Source: Viscum album
Lineage: Eukaryota > Streptophyta > Magnoliopsida > Santalales > Viscaceae
DNA: 64,000 nucleotides
Assembly: GCA_963277665.1 (NCBI GenBank)
Contig: OY728142.1
Span: 6,214,001-6,278,000 of the forward strand
Reading direction: 5' to 3'
The notes under the pieces are model-generated. The model saw only the letters and a program-made list of their open reading frames with translations. It searched no databases and had not been told where the DNA came from. The position numbers and the translations under genes are program-made. Below are positions 38,940-52,224 of this stretch, piece after piece (position 1 is the first letter of the stretch; every line of letters begins with the position of its first letter).

Positions 38940-40150
38940 TTCTATCTTGTGTTGCATTATGGCTTCCCAAAGACCTCTAGTACACCCATGTGATGATGAT
39001 AGAGAGATTAATCTGTTGAATAACCCAAAATTTGATTAGAAATAAGTTGAGGTAGTAGTTTGGGCTACCAAGACAGGGATCATGGATCAGACTATGGTCA
39101 TGATCTAGCTAAGGAAGCTGAAACAGTTATAGAGAAGGATTGGGATTAGTGTTTGTTAAGAATACTGCCTTCCTTTTGGGGAATCACGGACCCCCAGGAA
39201 GTGGAATATTGGGTGGATAAAGTTGATAGTGTATTTTGGTTCCCGAGAACTCTTGAAGCTGTAATGGTAAAGTGTGCATCATTTTTACTAGAAGTCATTG
39301 GTCATAGTTGTTTGGAGTTAGTGGTACTAGCAAGGAAACATGAGTGATGAGATATAAGGAATTAAATGACCTGTTTATTAAGTAGTAAAATTTTGAAACT
39401 TTGGCCCTTTCCAAGTCCTATGAATTTCTGTAACTTCATCAAGGATAGTGTTTGGTGTTGTATTATTCCAACTATTTTTCAAATCTAGTCAATTTTTCTC
39501 TCGATATAGTCTCTAATGACAATTTTAAAGCTCGGTTATTTTAAATGGGGATACATGTAGACATCTGATATTAGTTTTTCTCTTTCAATTTAAATACCTA
39601 TGTTAAGGTTGTTAGTTGATATCTGATAATAAATATCAACCATGTCGTGATGGAAGTCTTTTCTGTGATGCCTCTAACATTGATATATAGTGTTATTTTC
39701 TCATTTGGAAAGATAAAAAGGCATTAAAATGGGGGAAAATGTTGGTAGATGTTTTTTTATCCACTCAAACAACTTTCATTAGCAGATGTAGGTGGTGGGT
39801 CTATTCTGTGTCACAAGCGTAGAATGTTTTGGCATGTATAGTCCACATGCCTGATTCCACCTAAGCTATTATATATTCATGGATTATTGGGACATCCAAA
39901 AATGTTATGTAGGTTTACCTATTCTTGTTAGAGTAGTGCAGGATCTATGGTTCCTAGGTGAACAACATCTTCTTCTGATGCATCCAAAGTTATGGGGTCT
40001 CCTTCTGGTGGGAATGGTGGTAAGGTTGGAAATTTTTATGGACATAGTTAACATAAGTAAGAGATATAGGTTAGTATTAAACAAGAATCACATAGAAGGG
40101 TGATGCACCTTCATGATATGGATTGGGAACTAGTGGAATTAGATGCATGT
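38940..40150 (+). pseudogene. gag: Gypsy A gag
   Basis: Opens near MASQRPLVHP (38,958). The retrotransposon gag domain follows: PSFWGITDPQEVEYWVDKV, then VKCASFLLEVIGHSCLELV (39,165-39,335), with the expected spacing of the Trp and Ala/Phe-rich helices. The C-terminal part is frameshifted. A cysteine/histidine patch near 39,808-39,835 (LCHKRRMFWHV) may be the ruined zinc knuckle. Gag would form the cytoplasmic particle that packages the element RNA. Confidence 0.7.
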
Positions 40151-40400
40151 CCTGTGATAGTTAGAGGTACTGTTCTTATCGTATATCCATGTTAATTTCA
40201 TTGTTTGATACTGGCGCTTCTAAATCATTCATCTCTTCTCATCTCATGTATCTGTTGAAAATCCCTACTGAGATTATTTCATATTCTATGGAGTTGCTCA
40301 CAGCTCTTGGTGGGAGTAAGGACATGGGTTTTTTGGATGACCATCCCATGTCATCTCCTTATCAAAGGTTGATATGAAGTGATATTTCATTTTCCTAGAG
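40151..40400 (+). pseudogene. pol: Gypsy A aspartic protease
   Basis: ISLFDTGASKSFISSHL at about 40,194-40,245 contains the catalytic Asp-Thr-Gly triad, followed by IPTEIISYSMEL and TALGG, as in gypsy proteases. The local reading frame is intact for 62 codons (40,189-40,377). It would cut the Gag-Pol polyprotein. Confidence 0.8.
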
Positions 40401-42000
40401 ATATAATTCTTTTATGTGATCCTCGGGATGGAATGGATGATTTTCTTTAAGAACCAGATCAATTTATATCATTAGTGGGTGACTTTCACTAGCCCCTATA
40501 GGGGTACATGCATTTTTCAGGGAGAATGAGATTCATAGTCATGGTGATATGGACCTCCAATTTTGGAGATAGGTATGAAGGCTTATTATATGTATTCCTA
40601 CTTTCTAGAGGATTATGGTAAGGGCTTATAGGTCAGATTGCCTCGTGTGGTGAGTGAGTTCCTTGAGGTATTCCTTAAGGATTTTTCAGGTCTACAAGCT
40701 AAGAAGTACATGGATCTCTCCATCAATTTAAAACTATGGATATAGTCGATATCCCTTCCCTTATATCATATGGCCCCCAATGAGTTGAGGGAGTTAAAGA
40801 TACAATTTGATGATTTGGAATACAAAGGATTCATTTTTCGGAGCATCTCTCCCTGGGCGACCCTATATATTTTTCTATGAAATATGATGTATCTCTTTGG
40901 ATCTGTATCGACTATAAGAGGTTGAATCAGTCCACGATCAAGAATAAATACCCATTTCCTTGCATCAATGATCTTTTTGACTAGATATAAGGAGCAAGGT
41001 GGTTATCAAACATCGACCTTCATTCAATGTACCATCTGGTTTGGGTGAGAGAATGAGATGTTCCTAAGTCTTCTTTTTGAAGAGAGTATGTCCATTTCTA
41101 GTATTTGGTAATGAATTTTGGATTTAAGAATTATCACATGGTTTTCATGGATCTTATGAACTGGGTGATACATAAATACCACAAATCTTTCATCATGGTG
41201 ATTGTGGCTTAAAGCATTGGTTATTCAAGACTAGATAATAAGAATATGTAATTTTTTAGGATTATTTTGGGTATAAGGCTACCATTTTTATCCCAAATTG
41301 TATAAGCATAGTCACTTGATCCATTAATCTAGGTTTATGGGACATGTGATATCAAATCATTGGGTTTTGTTTAACTAGATAAATTTAGGGCAATGATTTC
41401 ATGGGAAGATCGAAAGAATGTATTCAATATGAAGAGTTTTCTATGATTGGAAGGGTACTATAAGTAGTTCATTATAGATACAACACAACTTAACTCACTA
41501 ATAAAATCCATCACCTAAAAGGGGTGAATTTATCTAGGATCCTAGACTATAAAGAATATTTTGAAGAGATAAAATAGTGTATGACCACCACCCCTATGTT
41601 GATATTTCCTGAGGATAGTCAATGTTACATGGTTTATTGTGATGTTTTAGTTATTGGCTTGGATTTCATACTTAGTTAGGGGGGATATTTAGTGGTGTAT
41701 GAATCTTACCATCTTCGAACACATGAGAAGAATTACCCAACCAATGAACTTGATTTTGTGGTACTGATCTATTCCCTTAAATCTTGGAATCACTATCATT
41801 TCACATAGAAATTTACAGTTTATTCTGACCACAAAAACCATACATATATCTTATCCTATAAGGATTTGAACCTGTGTAATTTATAAGGGATTGAGTACCT
41901 TTATCTATTTAATGTTGATATTATATACACTCTAGGAAAATGAAATTTGGTTACTGATGCCTTAAGTAAGAATTTTTCAACCCAGGCTCTAAAGGAGTCC
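40401..42000 (+). pseudogene. pol: Gypsy A reverse transcriptase and RNase H
   Basis: RT entry: VSEFLEVFLKDFSGL (about 40,652), YHMAPNELRELKIQF (about 40,762), KGFIFRSISPWATL (about 40,827), SRINTHFLASM in place of the K-YPLPRIDDL block (about 40,940). The central catalytic part is badly frameshifted. RNase H is clear: YMVYCDVLVIGLDF (about 41,626), HEKNYPTNELDFVVLIYSLK (about 41,722), WNHYHF, VYSDHKNHTYIL (about 41,817), and VTDALSKNF (about 41,952). Pol continues into integrase. Confidence 0.85.
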
Positions 42001-43556
42001 ACCATTGAGTGAAGTTTTATAAGCCTCTTCACTCAGATGTACCTGGAAACCAAGAAATAGAGTGTAGGTATGTTCATGAAAATAATTCAATTGATACCTT
42101 CTCTTTTGAAACTAATTATATTTGAAAACCCAAGATATGAGTTATAGAAATGATCTGGTTAGTTTCCAAATGGTGGGGAGGTTCTTAGTGAATGGTCATT
42201 ACCTCCTGAAGGTATTTTTTATCTTATGGGCCCATATGTTGTGTTATTGTCTATGAGGAAGTTGGCATTGAGGGATTGTCATAATTATTAGTAGGATTAC
42301 CATCCTAGTGTGACCAAGAGGTTTTCTGATGTGTGTGTATGTTCTATTGGTCCGGTATAAGACATTATGTAGCTAGCTTTTTATCCTGATGCTATAATTG
42401 TCAGTATGTCAAATATGATCACTAAGGACTTTAACGTTTGCTTTATCCCATTACCATACCTACCTAGAAGTGGGATGAGGTGGCCATGATTTCATTATCA
42501 GGATACCCTATAAAATCTAGTGAAGGGATGATATTTTGGTGGTTATCAATCAACTAACCAAATATTCACATTTTATCCCGATCAAGGATGCGAATAAAGT
42601 GGGAGAGACTAGAGGTTTGTATGTTTTGGAGAACATGAGGCTTCATAGAGTGAAGTATGCTATTTTTTTGAAAGGGACACTTATTTCAACTCTCAGGTTT
42701 TGGAAGGCCTCTATAAGAAATTTGGGATATAGGTAAGACTTATCACAACATACCATCCTCCAATAGATGACTATTTTTTGGAAAACTAGATTTTGGAGGA
42801 CATGCTTCCGACTTGCGTGATTTAATTTATTTCCTTGTCAGATCAAAATACTGGGTTAATAGATTTTTCATATAATAAAAGTTACCAATACTTGATCTAG
42901 ATTGAATCTTTTGAAGAATTGTATAGTCGATCAAGTATGTCCCCTTTATGTTGTATAGAAGTGGGTGAAACTTCGTCAGTGGGTCCAAATATTGTGTTAG
43001 AGGTGAATTGAAAGATCCAAGTGATCAGTAAATGTTTAATGATAACTCATATTCATTATAATTTTTATTATGATCATCAATGCCGAGATTTATACTTTTT
43101 AGTGGGTAACCAAGTGTTTCTAATACTAATACCTCACATGGTTCATTTTTGTCTTGGTAAGTAGGCGAAGCTTATACTAAGGTATATATAAAATTTTTAG
43201 ATTACTAAGAGGATTAGTATGAAAGAATACTGTTTGGTTTTTCCTTCCCAATTAATATAAATTCATTATTTTTTCCTTGTCTCTCGGCTAATGAAATATA
43301 ATCCAGATCCTTCCCATGTGTTGAGATAGGAGGAGCTTAAACAATAACCTGGTATGTCAGTAATCGAACAACCATTTCCAAATGTGGATTCTCAAGTGAA
43401 ATTTCTGTATGGAAAATATATTCCATTATTTTGGGTCCTATATAAGAACAAAAATGATTTTCATGAGACATGGTAATAGAAGCCTTTGGTTTATGAGTAC
43501 TACTGTCACTTATTCTATGATCAGACTATGGATTGACTTTTTGAGGGAAGAAAGTG
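42001..43556 (+). pseudogene. pol: Gypsy A integrase, C-terminal module and polypurine tract
   Basis: Core domain: INQLTKYSHFIPIKDANKVG, with LYVLENMRLHRVKYAIF and STLRFWKASIRNLGYR (42,545-42,735). Then a LEDMLPTCVI block (about 42,795), a WVKLRQWVQ-like block near 42,960 and YDHQCRDLYFLVGNQVFL (about 43,070-43,122). The tail FLYGKYIPLFWVLYKN (about 43,401-43,447) and ETW fit the chromodomain-like end of Tekay-type elements. The purine run GAGGGAAGAAAGTG (43,543-43,556) sits just before the 3' LTR and is the likely polypurine tract. Confidence 0.8.
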
Positions 43557-43559
43557 CTA

Positions 43560-45416
43560 TGATGGGGATAATTTTCACAATAATGGTGTTATTTATAGGT
43601 ATTTTCATTTATTTTTGTCTTTCTTTTATTCCATTTATTTTTTGAGTATTTTTTAGTGGAAAATGATAGTTCTATAAGGGAAGAGACTTTATTCATGGTT
43701 GGCGCATGGTTAGTAAAAACCATACACCATCCCACTAAAAATTGTGTGGCCTAGAAATAAGTAATGGGGATCCCATATAGTTAGGTGTAAAACCATACCT
43801 CAAGCCCTTGTAATCCATATGACCTCCAACCCATTTGGATAGAGGCCTCCATAAGGTTGGAGTAAGGTCTAATAAACCGTGAAACCAAACCATGTGGCCT
43901 GCCCACGGTTTACATTTTTTGGTTTTCCAAAATTTACCCTCCACACTTTTAAACCCCTCCCACCCTTATTTTTTCCAATACAGGACCCGTCATCCCTAGG
44001 ATAATCTCCCGTCTTATCAAATCTCATATTGTCTTTAATATTGGGTGGATTTGTATTTGTATCATTAAGAAATATTTAGGTAAGAACCTATTCCACCTCC
44101 TCCTTCGTCTCTTATTCCTTTATTCTTGGGTTCTCTTCTCTTTGGTGGTTATGGTGACTGAGAGTGGGTTAATTTTTTTTCATTTTATAGGGCCTTGATG
44201 TTTTAGTGTGTTCTTACTTCTATAGGATCACCTATTTTTTTGGCAAGTGGTTTTCACCCTATTAGTTGTTATTTTGAAGGGAATGGTAGGTGATTATGAG
44301 TTGTGTTTTTATTTGATAATTTAAAATTGTTTTCCTTGATTTATATATGTGTTATAAATTTATTTTCGAGTTAAAATGGTGATTTCAAAGGTGGTTGTGT
44401 CTACAAGGTTGTGTTAATAGGTTTTCCCCTATGGAATTGGTTCAGAATGGTTTGATTGGATTTTTATGGGTCGATTTATGAAAAGGGTATTTGGTATGGT
44501 TTAAAAATGGAACAATGCACTTGGGAACCCGGGGTACATTGGTGGGACAATTATAACTAGTTGTTATGTGAGACAGTAGGGCCATGACCCGGGTCTCTCT
44601 AGATGGATTATGATGAAACACTAACTAAATGTTGTGAAATGAATTATTATAGTTGGAACTTAGTTGTTTCCTCCCCAATGGATCATACATGTGAAGGGAT
44701 ATGTTTTCCCACCAAGATACAATGTACCGAGTATCCCAAAAACCTAGATAGTTAAAGTTTTACCGTGGTGCTTGTACTTTGTTTCTATCCTACTTTTAGT
44801 TGTCCTTTTATCTTTACTTTCTTTCATAATTAAAACATGATTTTAGTCCTATTTGTTTATTTTACATTAAAAATAGAACTTTTATTTATATTTTAATGTG
44901 TATTCATGGGACACCTAGTAGGATAATACTAAGAAAATGATCTCACAACCTAAATACACCCATTTGGTATATTTAGACCTTGTTTTGTCTTATTCAGGTA
45001 AGGAAAATACATCATTTAGAGGTGGTGGATACCCAAGATAGTTCCTATCCTTTTAGGGACACATGATGTTGGTGCAATGGTTAATGATGGTCCTTATGTC
45101 ATTAGGAGGCTTTTTTCACCTTTTACACCTACCCTTTTTTCTATTTTTGGTTATGGGTTATAATGTAAATGTAACTTGATTCTGGTAAATTCCTCTTTTA
45201 TATAACTATGATTTATATATGGGATATGATGTTTATGTACATATTACATTGATTTGTGTTGTAGATGGTGAGTATTTTTTATTATTAAAATCATTTAAAA
45301 ATGGGTTCTTAAATTCTTAGGCATTGGTTTCCATCCCATGGGGATCAGGAATGCCTTTTGGGACACACCACATGCTTGGTTGGGTGTTGGGTAGGATGAA
45401 AACATAGTCTGGTTCA
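43560..45416 (+). mobile_element. Gypsy A 3' LTR
   Basis: Begins TGATGGGG and ends GGTTCA. About 1.86 kb against 1.75 kb for the 5' copy. Open frames inside (43,735-43,944 minus) are chance. The sequence switches at 45,417 directly into minus-strand gypsy B RT. Confidence 0.85.
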
Positions 45417-45700
45417 TGAAAATATCTATAAATTTGATCTCTTAAGTCATCAATGTGAGTAAAAAGACATTTTTTCTTTATAGTGATATTATTTATTTCC
45501 CTATAATCAATGAACAACCTCATAAATCCATATTTCTTCATAAAAAATTTAAAAGGGGCTCCGCAAGGTAAAACACTAGGGTGTATAAATCCCTTATCAC
45601 ACAAATAATGTAGTTGTTTCTTAAAATCTACTAATTCCACATTGTCTTATTTGAATGCATGAAGGCCTTAGTTTTTATTAATTTTTGGATTATATGCTTT
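45417..45700 (-). pseudogene. pol: Gypsy B pol, part 1: RT N-terminal half
   Basis: Minus-strand VDFKKQLHYLCDKGFIHPSV, LPCGAPFKFFMKKYGFMRLF and IDYREINNITIKK (45,634-45,475) are the conserved N-terminal RT blocks. The text then runs FTHIDDLRDQIYRYF to 45,420 and stops at element A. On the far side of A (36,844) the next residues are YFSKIF, which continues the RT consensus with only about two residues missing. Confidence 0.9.
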
Positions 45701-46340
45701 TAAAGTTTAGGGTAACTTGTTATATATTTCATAGACCGATATACATCAACAGTTAATACATATCCATTTTAGGCCATGTAATTCCTCAAGAAACACATCA
45801 ATGTATTAATTTATAATAATTACATATTTAATTTGATTATTACCTTTCCTATATGTGTACTTTGACAAATATTATTTAACAAGAATATCATTTAGAAGAG
45901 ATAGTTGAGGTGGATCTTGAACTGAACCAAATGGTGAATTCTCCACTATAAAGAAATGGGATTCCACATCTTCATTATGAATCATAATTTGCTTCTCTTA
46001 GTAATAAATTTTTATATTATATTTTTAAAGACAATATATACCAAGGATTATATAAAATTCAATCATATGTATAATAATAAAGTCCAAAAATAGTGTACAT
46101 CTGTGTGTCATAATGAGAACTCAATGACATGTCCTTTTTTTAATATATTCACTTGGAGTATTGGATAGAAACTGCCTTATTGGGGTGTTAAGGAAATACT
46201 AAATTTTATTAAAAAAACATGGAAGATATAAAAAAGTGTAAAGATCCAGAATCAAATAAATAATTAGATAAATTTGAGGCTATGAATAATTTTCCTCCCA
46301 TCACATTTTCAAGATCTTCATACTCAGTTGTAGTGATCAC
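45701..46340 (-). pseudogene. pol: Gypsy B protease region
   Basis: VMGGKLFIASNLSNYLFDSG followed by SLHFFISS (about 46,305-46,215) is a gypsy aspartic protease with the catalytic Asp-Ser-Gly. The linker to RT is broken by stops. Confidence 0.75.
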
Positions 46341-47883
46341 ATAATCTTTTATTTCTCCCATTGAACTATTCTATCATAGGTTCCGTTGAATTTTAGGATA
46401 TTGGGTTGAATAATTCCCCATTTTTATATAGTTGAAAAAATTGATTGTAGCAGATTCTTAATTACCCTTACATTAATTTGACAGATGACCCTTATCTTTA
46501 CACTTATAAAAAACTCCCATGCCCTTTAAGAATTTTCCAGGATGTTTATTTATACAATTTTTATATGATGCAAATTTCTTCATTACCTTATTATTCATTG
46601 AATTGATCCCTTTTTATTGGTTCTCAACTAATCTATTCATATCTTTATTTAACATGATGTTATTCGATCAAGAAAAAACATTCTCTATTTTCAAGGCATA
46701 TAATTCTATTTCACAATATGATGATTTTTTTGAGAAACTGGTGCCCTTATTAAGCTTGTATTAATTATTTTAAATAAAGGGTCAATATTTATTTCTAGAT
46801 CATGTATGTAATCTATATCACACCTGGATAGTCTTGTAATGTTATCAATATACTCTACAACACTATTTTTATCCGTTTTCATTAAGATGGGGAACATTCT
46901 CATAATTTAACTTCATTTCTCATGAGGGAAATATTTTTTGGAGAATTTTACATTAAAATATATCCATTCCATATTTTTTTGTTATTCATACCTGGTATTT
47001 TGGACAAAAAAAACATTGATCAATATAAGCTTTAAGTAAATACACTTAGAGCATAAAATTTTCCCTTTTATTTCAGTCCAAGGACAAAAATATATTTTCA
47101 AGGGACTTAATCCTTTTCTCAGCTACCACTAGATTAGTAGTTACACTAATATATGGAGGATTATGTCAGATGAAATGATATAATATTGGTTTATCCTACC
47201 ATGAAACATGATTTTTCTATATATATTCAAGGTTATTAGTAATAATCTTCTTTAAATTCCTTAATATATCCATGATCTTCTCAACTCAATAACTAGTTGT
47301 ATTGTATTTCATAGTAGGGAAATCTCTAAATTAATCATGAGTACTAATACCATTATTTCTTATAGGATAAATTCTTAAATAATGTAATACACTAAATTAG
47401 ATCATAACATTATGAATTTTAAAATATAGTATATAATTTGTGTAAATATTAATAGAAATTGAAAATTTATACATAGCTAATATTAGAATAATAAAAAAAA
47501 TTATTTAGGGATATCCACAAATCATAAATTTTTTTCATATATTTCATAATGGTTAAAAAATAAAATGTGAATTAAACTAATAATTTCCCTTATGAGAATC
47601 AATCTAGGTTCATAATAAGGACCCATTCACCGTCCACCAAAATAATGGTCTAGGTATACTGGACCAACTCTTTTTAGGGTTATTACCTCTAGACACATCA
47701 GTGCCAAATCCATGTACACTTTTTGAATCTTGATAGGGATTTATTTATAGGTAAACCAAATAATATCTACCATAAAAAATTTAGGATATTATACTACAAT
47801 TAGACATACCCTCATAGTATTTCACAGGCTTATGTTCCCTAATATATGTTTTCCAAAATATTGTTCCCAATGTTTATACTAAA
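46341..47883 (-). pseudogene. gag: Gypsy B gag and leader
   Basis: KTDKNSVVEYIDNITRLSR (about 46,880-46,825), IDYIHDLEINIDPLFKI and NTSL match the helix-rich gag core. FYKCKDKGHLSN-CKG at about 46,518-46,470 is a CCHC zinc knuckle whose first Cys has become Phe and which carries a stop before the last Cys. Upstream sequence to 47,883 is AT-rich leader and a degraded gag N-terminus. Confidence 0.75.
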
Positions 47884-47898
47884 CTTTCTCTAATACCA
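47884..47898 (-). other. Gypsy B primer binding site
   Basis: On the minus strand TGGTATTAGAGAAAG directly follows the 5' LTR and resembles the initiator tRNA-Met complement. Confidence 0.75.
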
Positions 47899-50800
47899 AC
47901 TATTATAACCCAATTCTAGTAACTGAGATCCGATGAACAATTAGTTACATTGGCATAAAATATAAGGGATCACATCACTAAGGATCAATCAGTTTAATAG
48001 TCTTAAAGAACCAGATACATACATGATTCCCATTTTACATTGGAAATATAATATAACACATAGTCCATGTTAATAATTTACAACTTTGAAAATAATTTAA
48101 AGACCCCTTATTCATATCCCTATGAAAATAAAAAATATGGGTGAGATAAAATGATCTATATTAATTTCAGATAAAGGAATCTATGATGAGAAAATAAGAA
48201 ATAATAAATATAAAAAGGTAAATAACTAAAAAAATCATTCAAATCATAACCTAAGTAGGAAATACATCCTTGGATAATATCAAATTAATAATATCATGGT
48301 TAATAATAACTGATTGCTCAATGAAGGAAATTCATAATTCCATATTCCATGATCATGGACTTATGCCAATATATTTTAAAATATGGGTAGGTATACACCA
48401 AAAACACATTTAATAAGGCTATCTAATTGTTTTGCCTCATGATACATGTCGAATCATCAAAGAGATATATAATTCTGGGTCCCACCCATCACTATATATA
48501 CAATGAATTCATCATAAATTAAATGATAAATTTAATTTATAAACAATATTCCATACTAAAAAATATCTATATTAAGTAACAAATACAGAATATAAATATT
48601 TCCCCATTAAATCAAATAATTTTCATAGTGAAACATCTTATGTAGAAATGATATATGATTTAGGCAACAAAAATACTTATAATAGAAATAATATATATAT
48701 TTTTGATGGGATATGATCATAATAAAGGAAATGTTTAAATATAAAGTCAATGAATATAAAATTAATAAGAGGTAAAATATGGACATCAATTCAAAATAGG
48801 TTTTATAATAAAATCAAGTCATTTAAAGAATATAAGAAAATAGAGGAAAACATTTAAAAGGACTTTTTATTATATATTTTTATTCGTAACCCCATTTAAA
48901 ACATGTAAAAGAAGCTAAATACAATTATAATGGTGGGAAAATATATTAAATACATATAAATTAAAAAGAAACATTCCTCTTGAAATTTTATACAGAAATT
49001 AAAAAATTAACCTTTTTGAAAAAATTATAAATATTCCACTAAATCCTTATAAAAATTCAATGATAACATAATATTTTTATAATAAATAATTTTTTTAAGT
49101 AAAAATTTGTTTTTAAAACAATTTTGAAAAATATGGACATGGAAGAAAAATATCCCGATCAATATAATAAATAACCTCAGTTTTTTTTTAAACATTTATT
49201 TTCTTGATTCAAGTGAAAAGGAGAGTAAAATTTAGAATAAAGAATAAAAAATCATTAAATTAATATAGTATAATAAAATATATGGAGTTTATTAAGTATA
49301 TATTATAATATTGCTTTAATGAAAAATATAAGCAATCCAAAAAAATTAGATTGTAAAATAAATTCTTAACTCTTTGGTAAATTTTAAATTATAATCACTT
49401 GAAATAGTTAAATTGAAATGAAACTTTTGTCACTATGAAGATATATATATTCATTTTAAATAAATCAAATGCTTAGTATGTACACCACATAAAATAAAAT
49501 AGGTACATAATACCAAATATGTCTCAATAGAGTGGGAATTCAGATGAAATCTCCTACCTCATGCTTCCACTTAGTTGAACATGATTTAACCTCATGTATA
49601 AAAAATTTATATTCCTGAAAATTAAATAACATAATCATATATATATTTATAATATCATATATTATCCACTTATATTATTCTATCAAATGTTTGTTAACAA
49701 TATTTCTTTATTATCATTATTTAGGGTGTTAATTGCTTCATTTTTAATGCATATTTTTATTCGACAGTTATATCCCTTGTTTCTTGATCATGTTTATATA
49801 ATCTATATAATTTTAATAATGATATAAACATCATAAATATTCATTATATACATATTTATAATCGTCATTGAAATCCATACATGAAAAATGAATCACATCC
49901 CTTTGTGGAGCTCATAGTCAACACATATGCATGGGCGAAAATATCATTTTTTAACAAGTGGAAGGCTAAGGAGGTAGATTATATATTGAATAAAATAAAT
50001 TATTATTTAGAAAATATTGTATATATTCATTAGATAATTTTTTATGAATATCCATGTGAGGCGGTGATGCAAAAAATATTACATCGGTTCATGGTGCGAT
50101 AGTCTGCCGTACACGTTAGTGATTGATTTTTTTCAAATTTAATAGAGAATGAAATGGATAAATATTGTACCAATATCATAATAATATACAAGTACATGTG
50201 ATATAATATTTATATTATATTTTAATTTTAATTTTTTAATTGATGGTGGTAAAAGAAGAAGAAAAGTGAAATTCTTCGGTTAATATGTTTACCTATTCCT
50301 TAAAAGACCTCCTTTAAATCTCCTCTTAAAAACCATAGGGTTGGTGTTTTTGGAAGAATAAAACATCTATAACATGTATAAGTATTTTTTTTTGAGATAT
50401 TGTTTTGGTGTTTATTTGATCTAAATGGATCAATAGGTTTGAATAAGTGGGGGGAGTAGGTTCTTTGTTAATAGTGAGGGAGAGGGCACACTTGAAATTT
50501 TTTAAAAGATTAAAATATTATTATGTAAATTTATTTCATAAAATGGCTCCAAAATGACTCATATTTTAAGTTTATATTTTTATGGTCTAAATAGAATCAT
50601 CCAAAATGTTCTATGAAAGTTTTTAGTATATATTAACCCTTATCTATTTAAAATTAATCCACAAATAAACCTGTTTTAACCTTAACTATGACAACTAACT
50701 TTTTACCATTTTTACAATTCATAATGAAAAAACATAAAAGTTAACACATTATTTTTTTAAAATAATGATTCAAAATATGGTAAATATTTTATCAAATTCC

Positions 50801-51378
50801 ATTGGTATAATTTGAGAAAATTAATTTAAAAATAAACCCCCAAAATATTTTGAAAAACAATTTTTCATGAAAATGTATTTTTCAAGCATAAGATGATCTT
50901 ACATTATCTATATTACTAGTAATATTCATTATATGAATTTGAATTCATATATTTAGATATATAATATATAAATTTCATTTAAATCATTCATTATTATATA
51001 TTATTTAAATTAATTAAGATGAAAAAACATAGTGCACTTAAAATAGTTTTATAAAAAATATATTTTTTCTTACAAATGATCTTGTTGTTATTTCCATAAA
51101 ATTGATCATAAGTACATAATAATTTATACATATTATAAAACATTATTATATATAAAATTATTATTATATAAATACTACATTTTCAATTATGCATAAATCT
51201 TATTTCTAATGAAATTTTTAAAAATTCACCTAAGACTATTTTTTCATAGTATGTTCAAAATCAATATTCAAGATATCAAATTCGAATTTTTGCAACATGA
51301 AATATCAAAATTATAATTTTACTATAGTTTCATGAAAATAAAATATTCCCTTAATATAATTTAAGAACAGGTGTTAAA
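47899..51378 (-). mobile_element. Gypsy B 5' LTR
   Basis: Uninterrupted partner of the 3' LTR; co-linear with 24,773-24,974 plus 30,966-34,260 over its full length. No coding sequence; minus frames near 48,607-48,789 are AT-driven. The right border GGTGTTAAA aligns with GGTGTTACA at 34,260. Confidence 0.85.
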
Positions 51379-51399
51379 AAATCAATATTTCATTATTTT

Positions 51400-51808
51400 A
51401 TTTTTTAGTAAAATTGAAAAGGTATATCATAATGTTACCCTAATCTCTTCCAAAATTAGTGAATTAAACATATGACCAAAATTGATCTATGTATATACAT
51501 CAATCGACATGTGTATTCGAGTGGTGATTCCAATGTAACTAATGAAAATAGACTTATTGTGGCCAACAGGTAGACCGTTTGCATTCTATTCAACCTTTAA
51601 TTTTATACCGTAGTTTCTCACCTAAATATTTTTTATTAAGAATGTCACAGTATGATAATATTGTTTCTTTAGAAATATTTTTTTCACATTTTACTATTTC
51701 CTTAGTTTCAACAATTTCAATATGTTGTTCCTCAGGATTAGTATCATCAATATGCGTAGAAACCTATCATTCCTTAGTATTCGAAGCATCACCATGTGGA
51801 GAATCCAT
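51400..51808 (-). pseudogene. CACTA2 Transposase_24-like gene, N-terminal portion
   Basis: Begins at the ATG complementary to 51,806-51,808: MDSPHGDASNTKE, then after two stops VSTHIDDTNPEEQHIEIVET (acidic), KEIVKCEKNISKETILSYCD, and LNKKYLGEKLRYKIKG. A frameshift leads into YLLATISLFSLVTLES-like sequence (about 51,570-51,500), parallel to HPVDRNK...FISYVGATTR in CACTA1. Nucleotide similarity to 13,000-13,300 on the opposite strand is visible. The gene breaks at gypsy B (51,378) and resumes near 24,760. Confidence 0.65.
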
Positions 51809-52079
51809 AATATATAGAATTAATTGAAAATTTAATTTAGATTAATTAAATGAAGTTGTGAACACATAATAATATGAGGTAGAACAATGTATATTAAAAA
51901 AATATTAACATTATTATTGAGCTCTCACTTTGTTTCTTTAAAGGATGAAGAGATTTAAATCCTCTATTGAGTATCTAAATCCCCTACTCATAGTCCCCTT
52001 TTACATACAAGACTCCATCTACATTAGAACCAACATGAAATGATTATGAAGTCTAAATGAAATCGTAATCCTAAATTGA

Positions 52080-52204
52080 ATTTATATATGACCTTGTAGT
52101 GGTTTTAGTAGATAAAAAAAATCATTGACCACTTTTGTTTTTCAAGATATGAGAAATAAAATACTTGTATTTCATATGATTCCAGTATGAATGGTATGTC
52201 CTTG
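52080..52204 (-). pseudogene. CACTA2 Tnp2, extreme C-terminus
   Basis: FKDIPFILESYEIQVFYFSY followed by LEKQKWSMIFF (52,203 leftward) matches the end of Tnp2 proteins (Asp-Pro-Phe-Ile-Leu-Ala...Gln-Val-Phe-Tyr...Lys-Trp). It continues directly the DUF4216 segment at 57,467-57,941 across CACTA3. Confidence 0.8.
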
Positions 52205-52224
52205 AACTACAAAAAAATTGTATT

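Larger units (their letters stand above)
36845..45416 (+). mobile_element. Gypsy element A, complete, nested in gypsy B RT
   Basis: Plus-strand Ty3/gypsy element of about 8.57 kb: 5' LTR 36,845-38,592, primer binding site 38,596-38,610, gag and pol 38,960-43,540, polypurine tract, 3' LTR 43,560-45,416. The sequences left of 36,845 and right of 45,416 are the two halves of the gypsy B RT gene. A possible target duplication AAAAT is at 36,838-36,842 and 45,419-45,423, each offset two bases from the TG/CA edges. Confidence 0.9.
24773..51378 (-). mobile_element. Gypsy element B, complete but with two nested insertions
   Basis: Minus-strand Ty3/gypsy element. 5' LTR 47,899-51,378 (about 3.48 kb); primer binding site at 47,884-47,898; gag, protease and RT N-terminus to 45,417; insertion of element A; rest of pol 34,261-36,844; polypurine tract; 3' LTR 24,773-34,260 containing a LINE. 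Removing the LINE leaves a 3' LTR of about 3.5 kb, matching the 5' LTR, and removing A rejoins the RT. Internal length is then about 5.07 kb. A possible 5-bp target duplication AATCA (24,762-24,766 and 51,380-51,384) fits the right border, but the left copy is 6 bases away from the LTR edge inferred by alignment, so it is weak. Confidence 0.85.
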
